Part shown: positions 8,182-16,547 of the stretch, one piece after another
Numbering within the stretch: the stretch's first letter is position 1
Layout of the letters: each line of letters opens with the position of its first letter
DNA from: Corynebacterium marinum DSM 44953
GTDB taxonomy: Bacteria > Actinomycetota > Actinomycetes > Mycobacteriales > Mycobacteriaceae
DNA: 64,000 nucleotides
Direction of reading: 5' to 3'
Assembly: GCF_000835165.1 (NCBI RefSeq)
Contig: NZ_CP007790.1
Location: forward strand, 2,294,001 to 2,358,000
Notes under the pieces: generated by a model
The model's database searches: none
Told to the model about the DNA's origin: nothing
The model's input: the letters and a program-made list of their open reading frames with translations, nothing else
Position numbers and translations under genes: made by a program

Positions 8182-8682
8182 CTATGCCGGGTTGCTGGAG
8201 AGGAAATCGTTGATCTCCGCGACGAAGCGGGCGGGGTCGGCGGAGTAGTCGGCGTCGTCGATAAGCAGCGTCGGGGCGGTGATGCCGGCGAGGTCGAGGT
8301 CACGGGCCTCGGCGAGCGAATCAACGAGCGCGCCCTTGTCCACCCCGCGGCGGCGCAGCAGGAACTTCGGCAGCAGCTTCGCCGCCTTGACGTGGGATTC
8401 CTCGGGGCGGGGCAGCCCGGAGAGCACCACGTGGCTGACGCGGTGCGGCTGCTGCTTCGCGATGCCCGCCGCCACGAGCGCGCCGGTGCCGTGCCCTACG
8501 AGCACGACTCTCCGCAGCTCCTGCCGGTCCAGGTACTGCTCGGCGACGACGCGCTGCTGCGCAGGTGGGCCCGCGCCGAGGTGGGGCAGCCAGGGCTTCC
8601 AGTCGGCCGGCAGGGAACGGACCACGTCGGTCCACGTGTCCGGCATCAGACCCGCCGGGTGGAGCAGGACGATATCACGCAT
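8182..8682 (-). CDS. Alpha/beta-hydrolase-like protein lacking the nucleophile serine
   Basis: A short (166-residue) alpha/beta-hydrolase fold protein. It has a strand-and-oxyanion start ([14 protein letters not shown]), a nucleophile elbow at about residues 60-68 that reads VLVGHGTGA, and a late strand plus Asp segment ([12 protein letters not shown]). The expected Ser in GHSxG is Gly (codon GGC, one base from AGC). No distal His is clear near the C-terminus. It may therefore be a non-catalytic binding protein. Its start overlaps the end of the GCS2 gene by 8 bases, so it is the last gene of that leftward operon. The assignment to the fold is moderately secure; the substrate is unknown. Confidence 0.6.
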   Translation of the reverse strand: MRDIVLLHPAGLMPDTWTDVVRSLPADWKPWLPHLGAGPPAQQRVVAEQYLDRQELRRVVLVGHGTGALVAAGIAKQQPHRVSHVVLSGLPRPEESHVKAAKLLPKFLLRRRGVDKGALVDSLAEARDLDLAGITAPTLLIDDADYSADPARFVAEINDFLSSNPA

Positions 8683-9814
8683 CGGGGACCAGCTCCTCCA
8701 GCTCGTCGCAGGTTTTGTCGATGACGTTGCGCCAGTCTCCCGTGCGCTGGTGGATCCGGCGCTGGCGCTGGTACCCGGCGCCGCGCTCGAGGATCTCCCG
8801 GACGAGGTGGAGCTCGTTCAGGCAGCCGAGTTCCTCGGCGAGGGGGGAGAGGTCGTCGACCAACTCCGCCAGCTCCTGGGTGACCCACCGCTCGTCGGTG
8901 TCGCGCGTGGTGATCACCAGGGCCTCCAGGCCGTACCGGGCGGCACGCCACTTGTTCTCCGCCACGTGCCACGGCTGCAGAATCGGCAGTTCCTCACCGC
9001 GGTCGAGCATCCGGTCGTAGTGGACGACCAGGCAGTGCGTCAACGCGACGACCGCAGCCAGCTCCCGCAGGTTCGAGGTGGCGTCGGAGACCCGCACCTC
9101 GATGGTGCCCCACTTCGCGGCCGGCCGGATGTCGAAGTGCATCGATCCGGTGTGGTTGATCACCCCGGAAATACCCTGGTCGTTCATGTAGGACTCCCAG
9201 TCCGCCCAGGAGGTGAACTGGTAGGGCATGCCCGCGGTGGGCAGCTGCTGGTAGAGCATCGTGCGGTTGGAGGCGTAGCCGGTGTCGATGCCGTCCCATC
9301 CCGGCGAGGAGGCGGTGAGCGCCAGCAGGTGCGGGTACCTGGTCATCATCGCGTTGATGATCGGCCACACGCGGTCCTCGTGGGAGATGCCGACGTGGAC
9401 GTGGATGCCCCAGATGAGCATCTGCTGCCCCCAGTACCGGGTGCGGTTGATGATCTCGGCGTAGGTCATCTTCGCCGAGATGGGGTTTTTCCGGAAGTCC
9501 GAGAAAGGGTGCGACCCCGAGGCCCACAGGCGCAGGCCCAGGGTCTCTGCGGCCTCTTTCACGCAGGCGAGATCGTGGGCGAGTTCCCCGATGGCCGCGG
9601 GGACGGTCTCGTGCACGCCGGTGACCAGTTCGACGGTGTTCTGGAGGAACTCCTTCTCCAGGTGAACTTCGGGGTGGGCGGCCTTGACCAGGTCGATGAC
9701 CTCCTCCGCCTTCGGTGCGAGGTCGCGGGTCTCCGGGTCGACCAGCGCGATCTCCCACTCAACGCCGAGGGTGGGCTTCGGGGAGCGGGCGAAGGGGATG
9801 GGCGGGACCATCAT
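8675..9814 (-). CDS. Glutamate-cysteine ligase family 2 (YbdK-type carboxylate-amine ligase)
   Basis: 379 residues of the GCS2 family, the usual length. The early [12 protein letters not shown] motif holds the metal-binding Glu pair, followed by the [10 protein letters not shown] motif, [20 protein letters not shown] and an arginine-rich C-terminal helix. Family members catalyse ATP-dependent gamma-glutamyl amide bond formation. Actinobacterial members are annotated as carboxylate-amine ligases or weak glutamate-cysteine ligases. The organism is expected to make mycothiol, so a role in glutathione synthesis is doubtful. The start overlaps the upstream VirR-like gene by one base (TGATG). M. 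tuberculosis has the same neighbours (Rv0431-Rv0433), from memory. Confidence 0.85.
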   Translation of the reverse strand: MMVPPIPFARSPKPTLGVEWEIALVDPETRDLAPKAEEVIDLVKAAHPEVHLEKEFLQNTVELVTGVHETVPAAIGELAHDLACVKEAAETLGLRLWASGSHPFSDFRKNPISAKMTYAEIINRTRYWGQQMLIWGIHVHVGISHEDRVWPIINAMMTRYPHLLALTASSPGWDGIDTGYASNRTMLYQQLPTAGMPYQFTSWADWESYMNDQGISGVINHTGSMHFDIRPAAKWGTIEVRVSDATSNLRELAAVVALTHCLVVHYDRMLDRGEELPILQPWHVAENKWRAARYGLEALVITTRDTDERWVTQELAELVDDLSPLAEELGCLNELHLVREILERGAGYQRQRRIHQRTGDWRNVIDKTCDELEELVPDA

Positions 9815-10539
9815 CAGAGGGCTACCTGTTCCACCAGCACCAGGGTCAGGTCGTTGCGGCCGGCGGTGCCGTCGGGCAGGGTCTCGTCGTACTCCCGGGC
9901 GACGCCGCCGACCCGGTCCGCCAGCTCCCGGGCGCGGGTCTCCGCGTCCTGGTTGCCGGGCTGGAAGAACACGGTGTTCTCCGGCAGGATCACCTCCGCG
10001 AGGTTGCCCACTTCACCGAGCTCGTAGCCGTCCCGGTCGAGGGTGCCCGCGATGTCGGCGGCCAGGTTCGGCACCGTGGAGTTGTTGAGCACGTGCACGC
10101 GCTCCGGATCCGCGGCCGGGGTAGCGCCGCGCGGAGCGGGCTGCGCCCCGGCCGGGGCCGGGGCGCCCGACGTGGGCGAATCGGGCGACTCGGACTCAGT
10201 CTCCGCCTCCGCGCCGGCCGCACGCTCCGTCTCCTCCGGCCGGGTGCTCTCGGCGGCACCGGTGGTGTCCTCCGCATCGGTGCTCTCCCCCGGGGACTCC
10301 TGCACGGCGGTGGCCGCCTCGGTGGTCGGGGCTGCGGCGCCGCCGGAGGAGTCCGAGTTCTGCGTCGTGGCGTACACGCCCCACATCGCCAGCAGGACGG
10401 CGACGGCGATGAGCACCATCGCCAGGCCGCGCAGCGGCAGGCCCGAACCCGCGGCCGCGCCCGGAGCCGGCCCTGAACCCGGACCCGGGTCGGCGGACTC
10501 TGACGTATTATCAGGATTCACATTAGTCACAGTAGTCAC
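9814..10539 (-). CDS. Membrane-anchored LytR C-terminal domain protein (VirR-like)
   Basis: About 241 residues: a hydrophilic, proline/glycine-rich N-terminus, one membrane helix ([20 protein letters not shown]), an acidic Thr/Glu/Pro-rich linker of about 85 residues, and an extracytoplasmic LytR_C domain ([20 protein letters not shown], later [14 protein letters not shown]). The position between DUF3263 and GCS2 matches Rv0431 (VirR), which affects cell-envelope integrity and vesicle release in mycobacteria. I chose GTG 10539, one base after the DUF3263 stop. An upstream ATG at 10584 in the same frame would overlap DUF3263 by 44 bases and is less likely. It probably acts in peptidoglycan/arabinogalactan anchoring (inference). 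Confidence 0.8.
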   Translation of the reverse strand: MTTVTNVNPDNTSESADPGPGSGPAPGAAAGSGLPLRGLAMVLIAVAVLLAMWGVYATTQNSDSSGGAAAPTTEAATAVQESPGESTDAEDTTGAAESTRPEETERAAGAEAETESESPDSPTSGAPAPAGAQPAPRGATPAADPERVHVLNNSTVPNLAADIAGTLDRDGYELGEVGNLAEVILPENTVFFQPGNQDAETRARELADRVGGVAREYDETLPDGTAGRNDLTLVLVEQVAL

Positions 10540-10540
10540 T

Positions 10541-10795
10541 CTAGCTTTCGTGGTTGCCTTCGGCGCGCTGGCGCTCCCCGGCACGCCGGTCGCGGATGCG
10601 CCGCAGACGTCCGAGCAGGACAGGATGGGCGGCCATGGCCGCGGGGACGTCGATAAGCAGGTTGAGACGCTGGTAATAACGCACCGGACTCATACCCAAC
10701 TGCCTGCGGATCAGCTCCTCCTTCGCGCCCGCGGACCGCGGCGCACGCTCCTCGAAGTCGAGGAGGCGGGCGTCTGCGTCGCTGAGTTCGGGCAT
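10541..10795 (-). CDS. DUF3263 protein (Rv0430-like)
   Basis: 84 residues and mostly helical. The sequence LLDFEERAPRSAGAKEELIR, then MSPVRYYQRLNLLID and RLRRIRDRR, follows the actinobacterial DUF3263 pattern. The middle resembles a helix-turn-helix, suggesting DNA or RNA binding, but the function is unknown. ATG 10795 is preferred because TACAGT lies six bases upstream, predicting a leaderless transcript. An in-frame ATG at 10813 would overlap def. It heads the operon with the VirR-like, GCS2 and hydrolase-like genes. Confidence 0.8.
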   Translation of the reverse strand: MPELSDADARLLDFEERAPRSAGAKEELIRRQLGMSPVRYYQRLNLLIDVPAAMAAHPVLLGRLRRIRDRRAGERQRAEGNHES

Positions 10796-10811
10796 GCCTA
10801 AACTGTAGGCC
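10796..10811. promoter_or_regulatory. Overlapping head-to-head leaderless promoters
   Basis: TAAACT (10799-10804, plus) sits 7 bases before the def ATG. TACAGT (10807-10802, minus) sits 6 bases before the DUF3263 ATG. The two -10 hexamers share three bases, so polymerases cannot occupy both at once. Seen directly; competition is inferred. Confidence 0.6.
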
Positions 10812-11396
10812 ATGAGCATCCGCCCGATTGTGATCCACGGCGACCCCGTGCTGCACACCCCCACCCGCCCCGTCGACCCCGCCGACCTCCCCGGCGAGGA
10901 GATGCAGACCCTCATCGCGGACATGTACGAGACGATGGCCGTGGCCAACGGCGTCGGCCTGGCCGCCAACCAGGTCGGCGTCGACTTGCGGTTGTTCGTC
11001 TACGACTGCCCCGACGACGACGGCGTCCGCCACCGGGGCTGCGTGGTCAACCCGGTCCTGGAAACCTCAGCCATCCCCGAGACCATGCCCGCCGACGACG
11101 GCTCCGAGGACGAGGGCTGTCTGTCCGTCCCCGGCGAGGGCTGGCCCACCCCGCGCGCCGACTGGGCGAAGGTCACCGGCCTCGACGCCGAGGGCAACCC
11201 CGTCGAGGTCGAGGGCACCGGCTTCTTCGCCCGCTGCCTGCAGCACGAGGTCGGCCACCTGGACGGCTTCCTCTACACCGACGTCCTCCTCGGCCGCTAC
11301 AAGCGCCAGGCCAAGAAAACCCTCAAGGCCTACGGCTGGAACGTCCCCGGCCTGACCTGGCTGCCGGGCGAGGACGAGGATCCCTTCGGTCACTAG
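10812..11396 (+). CDS. def: Peptide deformylase
   Basis: 194 residues. It removes the N-formyl group from nascent proteins with a metal ion in the cytoplasm. All three family motifs are present: GVGLAANQ (about 47-54), EGCLSVP (101-107, with the metal Cys) and HEVGH (145-149, the two metal His and catalytic Glu). The last motif has Gly where HEVDH is usual in some classes. It is predicted to be leaderless and diverges from DUF3263. It ends immediately before the GNAT gene (stop TAG followed by ATG), which implies cotranscription. Confidence 0.97.
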   Translation: MSIRPIVIHGDPVLHTPTRPVDPADLPGEEMQTLIADMYETMAVANGVGLAANQVGVDLRLFVYDCPDDDGVRHRGCVVNPVLETSAIPETMPADDGSEDEGCLSVPGEGWPTPRADWAKVTGLDAEGNPVEVEGTGFFARCLQHEVGHLDGFLYTDVLLGRYKRQAKKTLKAYGWNVPGLTWLPGEDEDPFGH

Positions 11397-12395
11397 ATGG
11401 GCATCTTCCACTCCGACGAGGTGGCAGTCGGCGACCGGGTGGTCGTCCGGCGCCGGCTCCCCGACACCCCCGGGCACTACACCGACGTCATCGGCCACGT
11501 CCTGTCGCTCACCCCACTGACGGTCAGGCCACAGTCCGTCGGCGGCCTGCCCTCCGCCGCCGAGGCGGTCGAAATCCCCGCCGGACAGGTCAAGGTGGTC
11601 AAACGGCTGTCTCCGCGCACCATCCGCAACTCGGATATCCGCGCCGTCGAGGTCGCCACGGCGAAGGCCTTCCCCGGCATCGAGCACACCTGGACCACCG
11701 ACGGCCAGTGGCTCATGCGGGCCGGGGACGGCATCACCGAACGCTCCAACTCGGCCGCCCCCCTCGGCCGCTCCGCCGGCTTCGGCCACGTCCCCCTCGA
11801 CGAGATCACCTCCTTCTACCGGCGCCACGGCCTGCCGGTGACGGTGCTCATCCCCGAGCGCATCGGCCGCCCCGCGGAGCGGCTCGTCGAGGCCGGCGGC
11901 TGGCAGCTCGGCCCGGAGATCATCGTGATGACCCGTCCCCTCACCGATCTCCCCGCCCCCGCCGAAGCCCCCGAGCTGCTTTTCCGCCTGGACGAACAGC
12001 CCGACGACGCGTGGCTGGCACTCTACAACTTCCGCGGCAGTCCCCTGCCCGTCCACGCCCTGGATCTGCTGCGCGGGCAGATCGACGGCCGCATGGGTTT
12101 CGGCCGCCTGAGCACCGCCGACGGGGAAACCGTGGCCATCACCCGCGGCACGCTCACCTCCTCGGACGACGGCCGCCGGTGGCTCGGCTACTCGGCCGTC
12201 GAAGTCGCCGCCGCTTATCGACGCCGCGGCCTGGGCACCCGCCTCGGCGCCGAGATGCTCGCCTGGGGGGCCGGGGCCGGCGCCACCGACGCCTACCTGC
12301 AGGTCATCGCCTCCAACGAGGCCGGGCGGGCCCTGTACACGAAGCTGGGATTCATCGAGCACCACCGCCACCGCTACGCCCGGCTGGAGGGGTAG
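11397..12395 (+). CDS. GNAT family N-acetyltransferase
   Basis: 332 residues. An N-terminal about 70-residue beta-rich domain (VGDRVVVRRRL) precedes two GNAT-like halves. The C-terminal half has the acetyl-CoA loop (RRRGLGTRLGAEML) and the following VIASNEAGRALYTKLGF segment. The ATG abuts the def stop, so translation is coupled. The gene corresponds by position to Rv0428c of M. tuberculosis. The substrate is unknown; the link to def may suggest N-terminal or small-molecule acetylation (inference only). Confidence 0.8.
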   Translation: MGIFHSDEVAVGDRVVVRRRLPDTPGHYTDVIGHVLSLTPLTVRPQSVGGLPSAAEAVEIPAGQVKVVKRLSPRTIRNSDIRAVEVATAKAFPGIEHTWTTDGQWLMRAGDGITERSNSAAPLGRSAGFGHVPLDEITSFYRRHGLPVTVLIPERIGRPAERLVEAGGWQLGPEIIVMTRPLTDLPAPAEAPELLFRLDEQPDDAWLALYNFRGSPLPVHALDLLRGQIDGRMGFGRLSTADGETVAITRGTLTSSDDGRRWLGYSAVEVAAAYRRRGLGTRLGAEMLAWGAGAGATDAYLQVIASNEAGRALYTKLGFIEHHRHRYARLEG

Positions 12396-12457
12396 CGGAC
12401 CGGACAGGAAGGGCCGTAGAGTGTGACCTGAACCACCCCCTCCCCCCAGGAGCTGCC

Positions 12458-12877
12458 ATGAGCGCCCAGTTCACCCCCTACATCTCCTTCCCCGGCAACG
12501 CCGCGGAGGTTTTCCGCTTCTACCACGAGATCTTCGGCGGGGAACTGGAGGTGATGACCTACGGCGAGATGCCCATGGAGGGCCTGCCCTTCGATCCGCC
12601 CGCCGACGCCGTCGCCCACGCCACCCTGCGCTCGGGCACTCTGCACCTGGCCGGCGGCGACGCCATGGGCCCCAATGCCCCGGGCCTGGCCTCCGACGTC
12701 TACTCCTTCATGCTGCAGCTCGACTCGGCCGCCGAGGCCGAGGAGCTCATCGGCAGGTTCACCGCGGCGGGCGGGGAGGTGTCCATGCCCTTCGAGAAGG
12801 CCCCGTGGGGCGACCACTACGGCCAGGTGACCGACCGGTTCGGCGTCCTGTGGGCCTTCAACGCCACGGAGGCCTGA
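12458..12877 (+). CDS. VOC family (PhnB/glyoxalase-like) protein
   Basis: 139 residues with the PhnB-type beta-alpha-beta-beta-beta fold. It starts with FTPYISFPGNAAEVFRFYHE, has a TLHLAGGD strand and ends with DHYGQVTDRFGVLWAFN. Such proteins bind metals or small hydrophobic ligands; the enzymatic role is unassigned. AGGAG upstream of ATG 12458 and a possible -10 (TAGAGT, 12417-12422) support separate expression. The gene interrupts the def-GNAT-xthA order known from mycobacteria. Confidence 0.8.
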   Translation: MSAQFTPYISFPGNAAEVFRFYHEIFGGELEVMTYGEMPMEGLPFDPPADAVAHATLRSGTLHLAGGDAMGPNAPGLASDVYSFMLQLDSAAEAEELIGRFTAAGGEVSMPFEKAPWGDHYGQVTDRFGVLWAFNATEA

Positions 12878-12929
12878 GCGCCCGCACCTCCGGGCACCGT
12901 ATCCCCGCAGCCCAGGTAGGGTGTACGGC

Positions 12930-13751
12930 ATGCGCATCGTCAACTGGAACGTCAACTCCGTGCGCACCCGCGCGGACCGGATCGTGGACTTCCTCGTCCG
13001 CCACGACGTGGACGTCCTGGCGATCCAGGAGACCAAATGCACCGACGAGCAGTTCCCCTGGGAACGCTTCCACGAGGCGGGCTACGAGGTGGCGCATGAG
13101 GGCCGCAGCCAGTGGAACGGCGTGGCCATTGTCTCGCGGGTGGGATTGACGGACGTCGAGAAGCAGTTCCCCGGACAGCCCGGATTCGATAAGGACCCGG
13201 ACAATCCGCAGGTGGTGGAGTCCCGGGCGATCGGGGCGACATGCGGCGGGGTGCGGGTGTGGAGCCTGTACGCGCCCAACGGCCGGGAGATCGCCGACCC
13301 GCACTACGACTACAAACTGCGCTGGCTGTACAACCTGGGCTTCCACGCGGAGAATTCTCTGCTCGGGGACCCGCAGCAGAAAACCGTCTACCTCGGCGAC
13401 TTCAACATCGCCCCGCTGGACGAGGACGTGTGGAACATCGCGTTCTTCGATGGGAAGACCCACGTGACGGAGGCCGAGCGGGTCGTGTTCGAGGGGCTTA
13501 TCGACGCCGGACTGGTCGAGGTCACCCGCCCGCTCACCCGTGAGCGTTTCACCTACTGGGACTACCAGGGGCTGCGTTTCCAGAAGGGTGAGGGCATGCG
13601 GATCGACTTCCAGCTGGCGACCCCGGCGCTGGCGAAGCTGGCGGAATCCGCGTTCGTCGACATCGAGGAGCGGGCCGGCAAGGGCGCCTCCGACCATGCG
13701 CCCGTCGTGGTGGACTACGTGGAGAAGCCCAACTTCGACGAGGTCCGTTAA
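12930..13751 (+). CDS. xthA: Exodeoxyribonuclease III
   Basis: 273 residues of the EEP nuclease family, acting in base-excision repair as an AP endonuclease and 3' exonuclease. It shows IVNWNVNSVR, IQETKC (metal Glu), VWSLYAPNG with the catalytic Tyr, LGDFNIAP (Asp and Asn) and a final ASDHAPVVV. ATG 12930 is preferred over the in-frame GTG 12921: TAGGGT (12917-12922) lies exactly 7 bases before it, predicting a leaderless message. A five-base gap separates it from cls. Confidence 0.95.
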   Translation: MRIVNWNVNSVRTRADRIVDFLVRHDVDVLAIQETKCTDEQFPWERFHEAGYEVAHEGRSQWNGVAIVSRVGLTDVEKQFPGQPGFDKDPDNPQVVESRAIGATCGGVRVWSLYAPNGREIADPHYDYKLRWLYNLGFHAENSLLGDPQQKTVYLGDFNIAPLDEDVWNIAFFDGKTHVTEAERVVFEGLIDAGLVEVTRPLTRERFTYWDYQGLRFQKGEGMRIDFQLATPALAKLAESAFVDIEERAGKGASDHAPVVVDYVEKPNFDEVR

Positions 13752-13756
13752 CCGCC

Positions 13757-15244
13757 GTGAACCTGGCCCTCGACCTCAGCAGCTGGCAGTTCATCGGCCT
13801 GATCATCGACTACACGATCAAGGTCCTGGCCATCGGTTTCGTCCCCGAGGGCCGCCGCCCGAGCTCCTCGACAGCCTGGCTGCTGGCCATTCTGCTGCTC
13901 CCCTTCGTCGGCCTGCCGCTGTTCCTGCTCATGGGTTCGCCCTACATCAACCGGCGGCGGCACCGTATCCAGCAGGAGGCCAACGTCATGATCGAGGACG
14001 TCCAGTCGGATGTCCCGGACTGGCCCGAGGCCTCCGATATCCGCCCGGAAGTCCAGTCCATCATCCGGCTGAACCGGCGCCTGACCAACCTGCCCGCGGT
14101 GGTGGGCCACAACCACGGGGTGCTCGGCGACTACGACGGGGCGATCCGCCGGATGGCCGCCGCAGTCGACGAGGCGGAGAACCACGTCCACGTTGAGATC
14201 TACATCACCGCCTGGGACGACACGACGGATGTGTTCTTCCGGGCGCTGGAGCGCGCGGTGCAGCGCGGCGTGAAGGTCCGCTACCTCTTCGACCAGATCG
14301 GCTCCATGAAGTACCCGGGCTACCTCCGCCTGGGACGCCGACTCACGGAGATCGGCGTGGACTGGCAGCTGATGCTGCCGCTCAAGCCCTGGCGGCTGCG
14401 CTTCCGCCGGCCGGACCTGCGCAACCACCGTAAGCTGCTGATCATCGACGACCGGGTGGGATTCATGGGCTCGATCAACATGATCGACCGTTCCTACCTG
14501 ATCAGGCGCAATGTGTCGGCCGACCGGAAGTGGGTCGACGTGATGGTCGAGCTGACGGGGCCGGTCGTGGCGTCGATGGCGTTCGTGTTCGCGGTGGACT
14601 GGTACTCGGAGACCAACGAACTCCTCGACATCGCCCCGCCGCTGGAGGGGCCCGACACTCCAGGGCCGGAGGACAACACCAACGTCGTGCAGCTGCTGCC
14701 CTCCGGCCCGGGGTACACCACGGAGCCGAACCTGCGGATGTTCAACTCCATCGTGCACCTGGCCCGGCACCGGCTGGTGCTGTGCTCGCCCTACTTCATC
14801 CCCGACGAGTCCCTGCTCGAGGCGGTCACCTCGGCGTGCTACCGGGGGGTGCAGGTGGATCTGCTGGTCTCCGAGAAGTCGGACCAGTTCATGGTCCACC
14901 ACGCGCAGTCGTCCTACTATCAGTCGCTGTTGGAGGCCGGGGTCCGGATCCACCTCTTCCCGGCGCCCTACGTGCTGCACGCGAAGTTCGTCCTGGCGGA
15001 CCCGGACACACCGGGAAGCTCGGTGGGGACCATCGGCTCCTCGAACATGGACATACGCAGCTTCGGCCTGAACTACGAATCGACGCTGATGATCACCCGC
15101 GGCAACCTGCTCGCCCAACTCGACGAGCTCGCCGACGCCTACCTCGCCGTCTCCCGCCGCCTCTCCCTCGAGGAGTGGAACGACCGGAGTTTCTCCCGCC
15201 GCTACCTGGACAACGTCATGAAGCTCACTTCCGCCCTGCAGTGA
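13757..15244 (+). CDS. cls: Cardiolipin synthase (phospholipase D family)
   Basis: 495 residues. Two N-terminal membrane helices (about 10-28 and 42-62) precede two PLD domains. The HKD motifs are NHRKLLIIDDRVGFMGS (near residue 222) and LHAKFVLAD...GSSNMD (near 406), both intact. The enzyme condenses phosphatidylglycerol molecules into cardiolipin at the inner membrane. The GTG start follows xthA by five bases. Its 3' end overlaps the convergent MFS gene by 20 bases. Confidence 0.94.
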   Translation: MNLALDLSSWQFIGLIIDYTIKVLAIGFVPEGRRPSSSTAWLLAILLLPFVGLPLFLLMGSPYINRRRHRIQQEANVMIEDVQSDVPDWPEASDIRPEVQSIIRLNRRLTNLPAVVGHNHGVLGDYDGAIRRMAAAVDEAENHVHVEIYITAWDDTTDVFFRALERAVQRGVKVRYLFDQIGSMKYPGYLRLGRRLTEIGVDWQLMLPLKPWRLRFRRPDLRNHRKLLIIDDRVGFMGSINMIDRSYLIRRNVSADRKWVDVMVELTGPVVASMAFVFAVDWYSETNELLDIAPPLEGPDTPGPEDNTNVVQLLPSGPGYTTEPNLRMFNSIVHLARHRLVLCSPYFIPDESLLEAVTSACYRGVQVDLLVSEKSDQFMVHHAQSSYYQSLLEAGVRIHLFPAPYVLHAKFVLADPDTPGSSVGTIGSSNMDIRSFGLNYESTLMITRGNLLAQLDELADAYLAVSRRLSLEEWNDRSFSRRYLDNVMKLTSALQ

Positions 15245-16448
15245 CCCGCCCGGCGTACAGGGCCCCGGACAGGGCGACGAGGGAACCGACGACCATGCCC
15301 AGCGCCATGGTCACGCCGGCGTCGGAACCCAGGCCCATGAGCGGGCTGACCAGGCCGGCCAGCCCGAACTGGCTGAAGCCCATGAGCGCGGAAGCCGACC
15401 CCGCCCGCTCCCGCACCAGGCCGGTGCCCAGGGCCGTGGCGTTGCCGAGGATGACGCCGTTCTGCGACACCGCGACAAACAGCAGCGCCATGATCAACCA
15501 GAGGCTGGGATACACGACGACCACGAGCAGCAGTGCCAGCGAAGCAGCCACGAGGATGCCCAGCGCGACGAGCAGGATACGGCGGACCTCCAGCACCCCG
15601 ATCAACCGGTTGTTGAGCATGCTCCCGCCGATGAGGCCCACCCCGTTGACCGCGAACATCACGGCGTAGGCCTGCACCGACAGCCCCAGCTGCTCCTGCA
15701 TGAGGAAGGGGGAGGCGGAGATGTAGCTGAACATGGCCGCGAAGGAGAAGGAAAAGACGACCAGGTAACCCCGGTAGCCGCGGCTGGCGAGCACGTAGGA
15801 GTAGTTGCCCAGGATGCCGCGCACCGTCGCGGGGCTGCGCTCCTCCGGGGGCCGGGATTCCCGGATGACCAGGACCACCACCGCCAGCTGCACCGCCGCC
15901 AGGCCGGCGAGAATCCAGAACAGACCCCGCCAGCCGACCGGCCCGGAGAGGAATCCGCCCACGACCGGCGCGATGATCGGGGCGACACCCTGAATGGTCA
16001 TGAGGAGGGCGAACGCCTTCGCCGCCTTCTCCCCCTCCGCCAGGTCGGGGACGACGGCACGCGAGAGGACGATGCAGGCGCCCGACCCGAACCCCTGGAC
16101 CAGCCGGGCGGCGATGAGCCAACCGATGCCGGGAGCCGTCGCGGCGAGAACCGCCGCTGCCAGCGCGACGGCGGCGCCCAGCAGCATGAGGCGGTGGCGG
16201 CCGAGGGAATCGGAGAGCGGGCCGATGATGAGCTGCCCGACGGCCAGCCCCGCGAGGAACCCGGAGAGCGTGAGCTGCACCATAGGCCGGGTGGTGTCCA
16301 GATCACCGGCGATCGCCGGCAGCGCCGGCAGGTACATGTCGATGGAGAAGGGCGCCGACGCCGAGAGCAGCGCCAGCGCCAGGAGCAGCGGAACCGTGAG
16401 CCGCTGGCGCCCCGGATCCCCGGGGGCCCTGGAGTGGGGAGTCACCAT
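15225..16448 (-). CDS. Bcr/CflA-type MFS drug exporter
   Basis: 407 residues and 12 predicted membrane helices. Family marks are SIDMYLPALPAIAGDL in helix one, the motif-A loop GPLSDSLGRHRLM and the antiporter motif region RLVQGFGSGACIVLSRA. The family exports bicyclomycin, chloramphenicol or other small molecules against protons. ATG 16448 is predicted to be leaderless from TATCGT, which lies inside an 18-bp palindrome and so is probably repressor-controlled. It converges on cls with a 20-base overlap. Confidence 0.9.
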   Translation of the reverse strand: MVTPHSRAPGDPGRQRLTVPLLLALALLSASAPFSIDMYLPALPAIAGDLDTTRPMVQLTLSGFLAGLAVGQLIIGPLSDSLGRHRLMLLGAAVALAAAVLAATAPGIGWLIAARLVQGFGSGACIVLSRAVVPDLAEGEKAAKAFALLMTIQGVAPIIAPVVGGFLSGPVGWRGLFWILAGLAAVQLAVVVLVIRESRPPEERSPATVRGILGNYSYVLASRGYRGYLVVFSFSFAAMFSYISASPFLMQEQLGLSVQAYAVMFAVNGVGLIGGSMLNNRLIGVLEVRRILLVALGILVAASLALLLVVVVYPSLWLIMALLFVAVSQNGVILGNATALGTGLVRERAGSASALMGFSQFGLAGLVSPLMGLGSDAGVTMALGMVVGSLVALSGALYAGRVTAGRK

Positions 16449-16454
16449 TCCGGC

Positions 16455-16472
16455 CACGATAGCGCAATCGTG
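16455..16472. promoter_or_regulatory. Palindromic operator over MFS exporter promoter
   Basis: CACGAT (16455-16460) and ATCGTG (16467-16472) form a perfect 6+6 repeat with a 6-nt spacer. The MFS gene's -10, TATCGT (16461-16456, minus), lies in it, 7 bases from the start codon. The arrangement suits a TetR or MarR-type repressor; none is adjacent. Confidence 0.45.
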
Positions 16473-16547
16473 AAAAGATGTTACCGGTGATAGATTCTGA
16501 TGTACGTGCAGTGTCCGGCAAGTGTCCAGAAGGTTAAGGGGTGAGAT

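Noticed and set aside
8279..10027. 582-codon plus-strand frame opposite the GCS2 and hydrolase-like genes
   Set aside because: Composition is Ser/Arg/Pro-biased and the two minus-strand genes carry clear motifs and overlaps.
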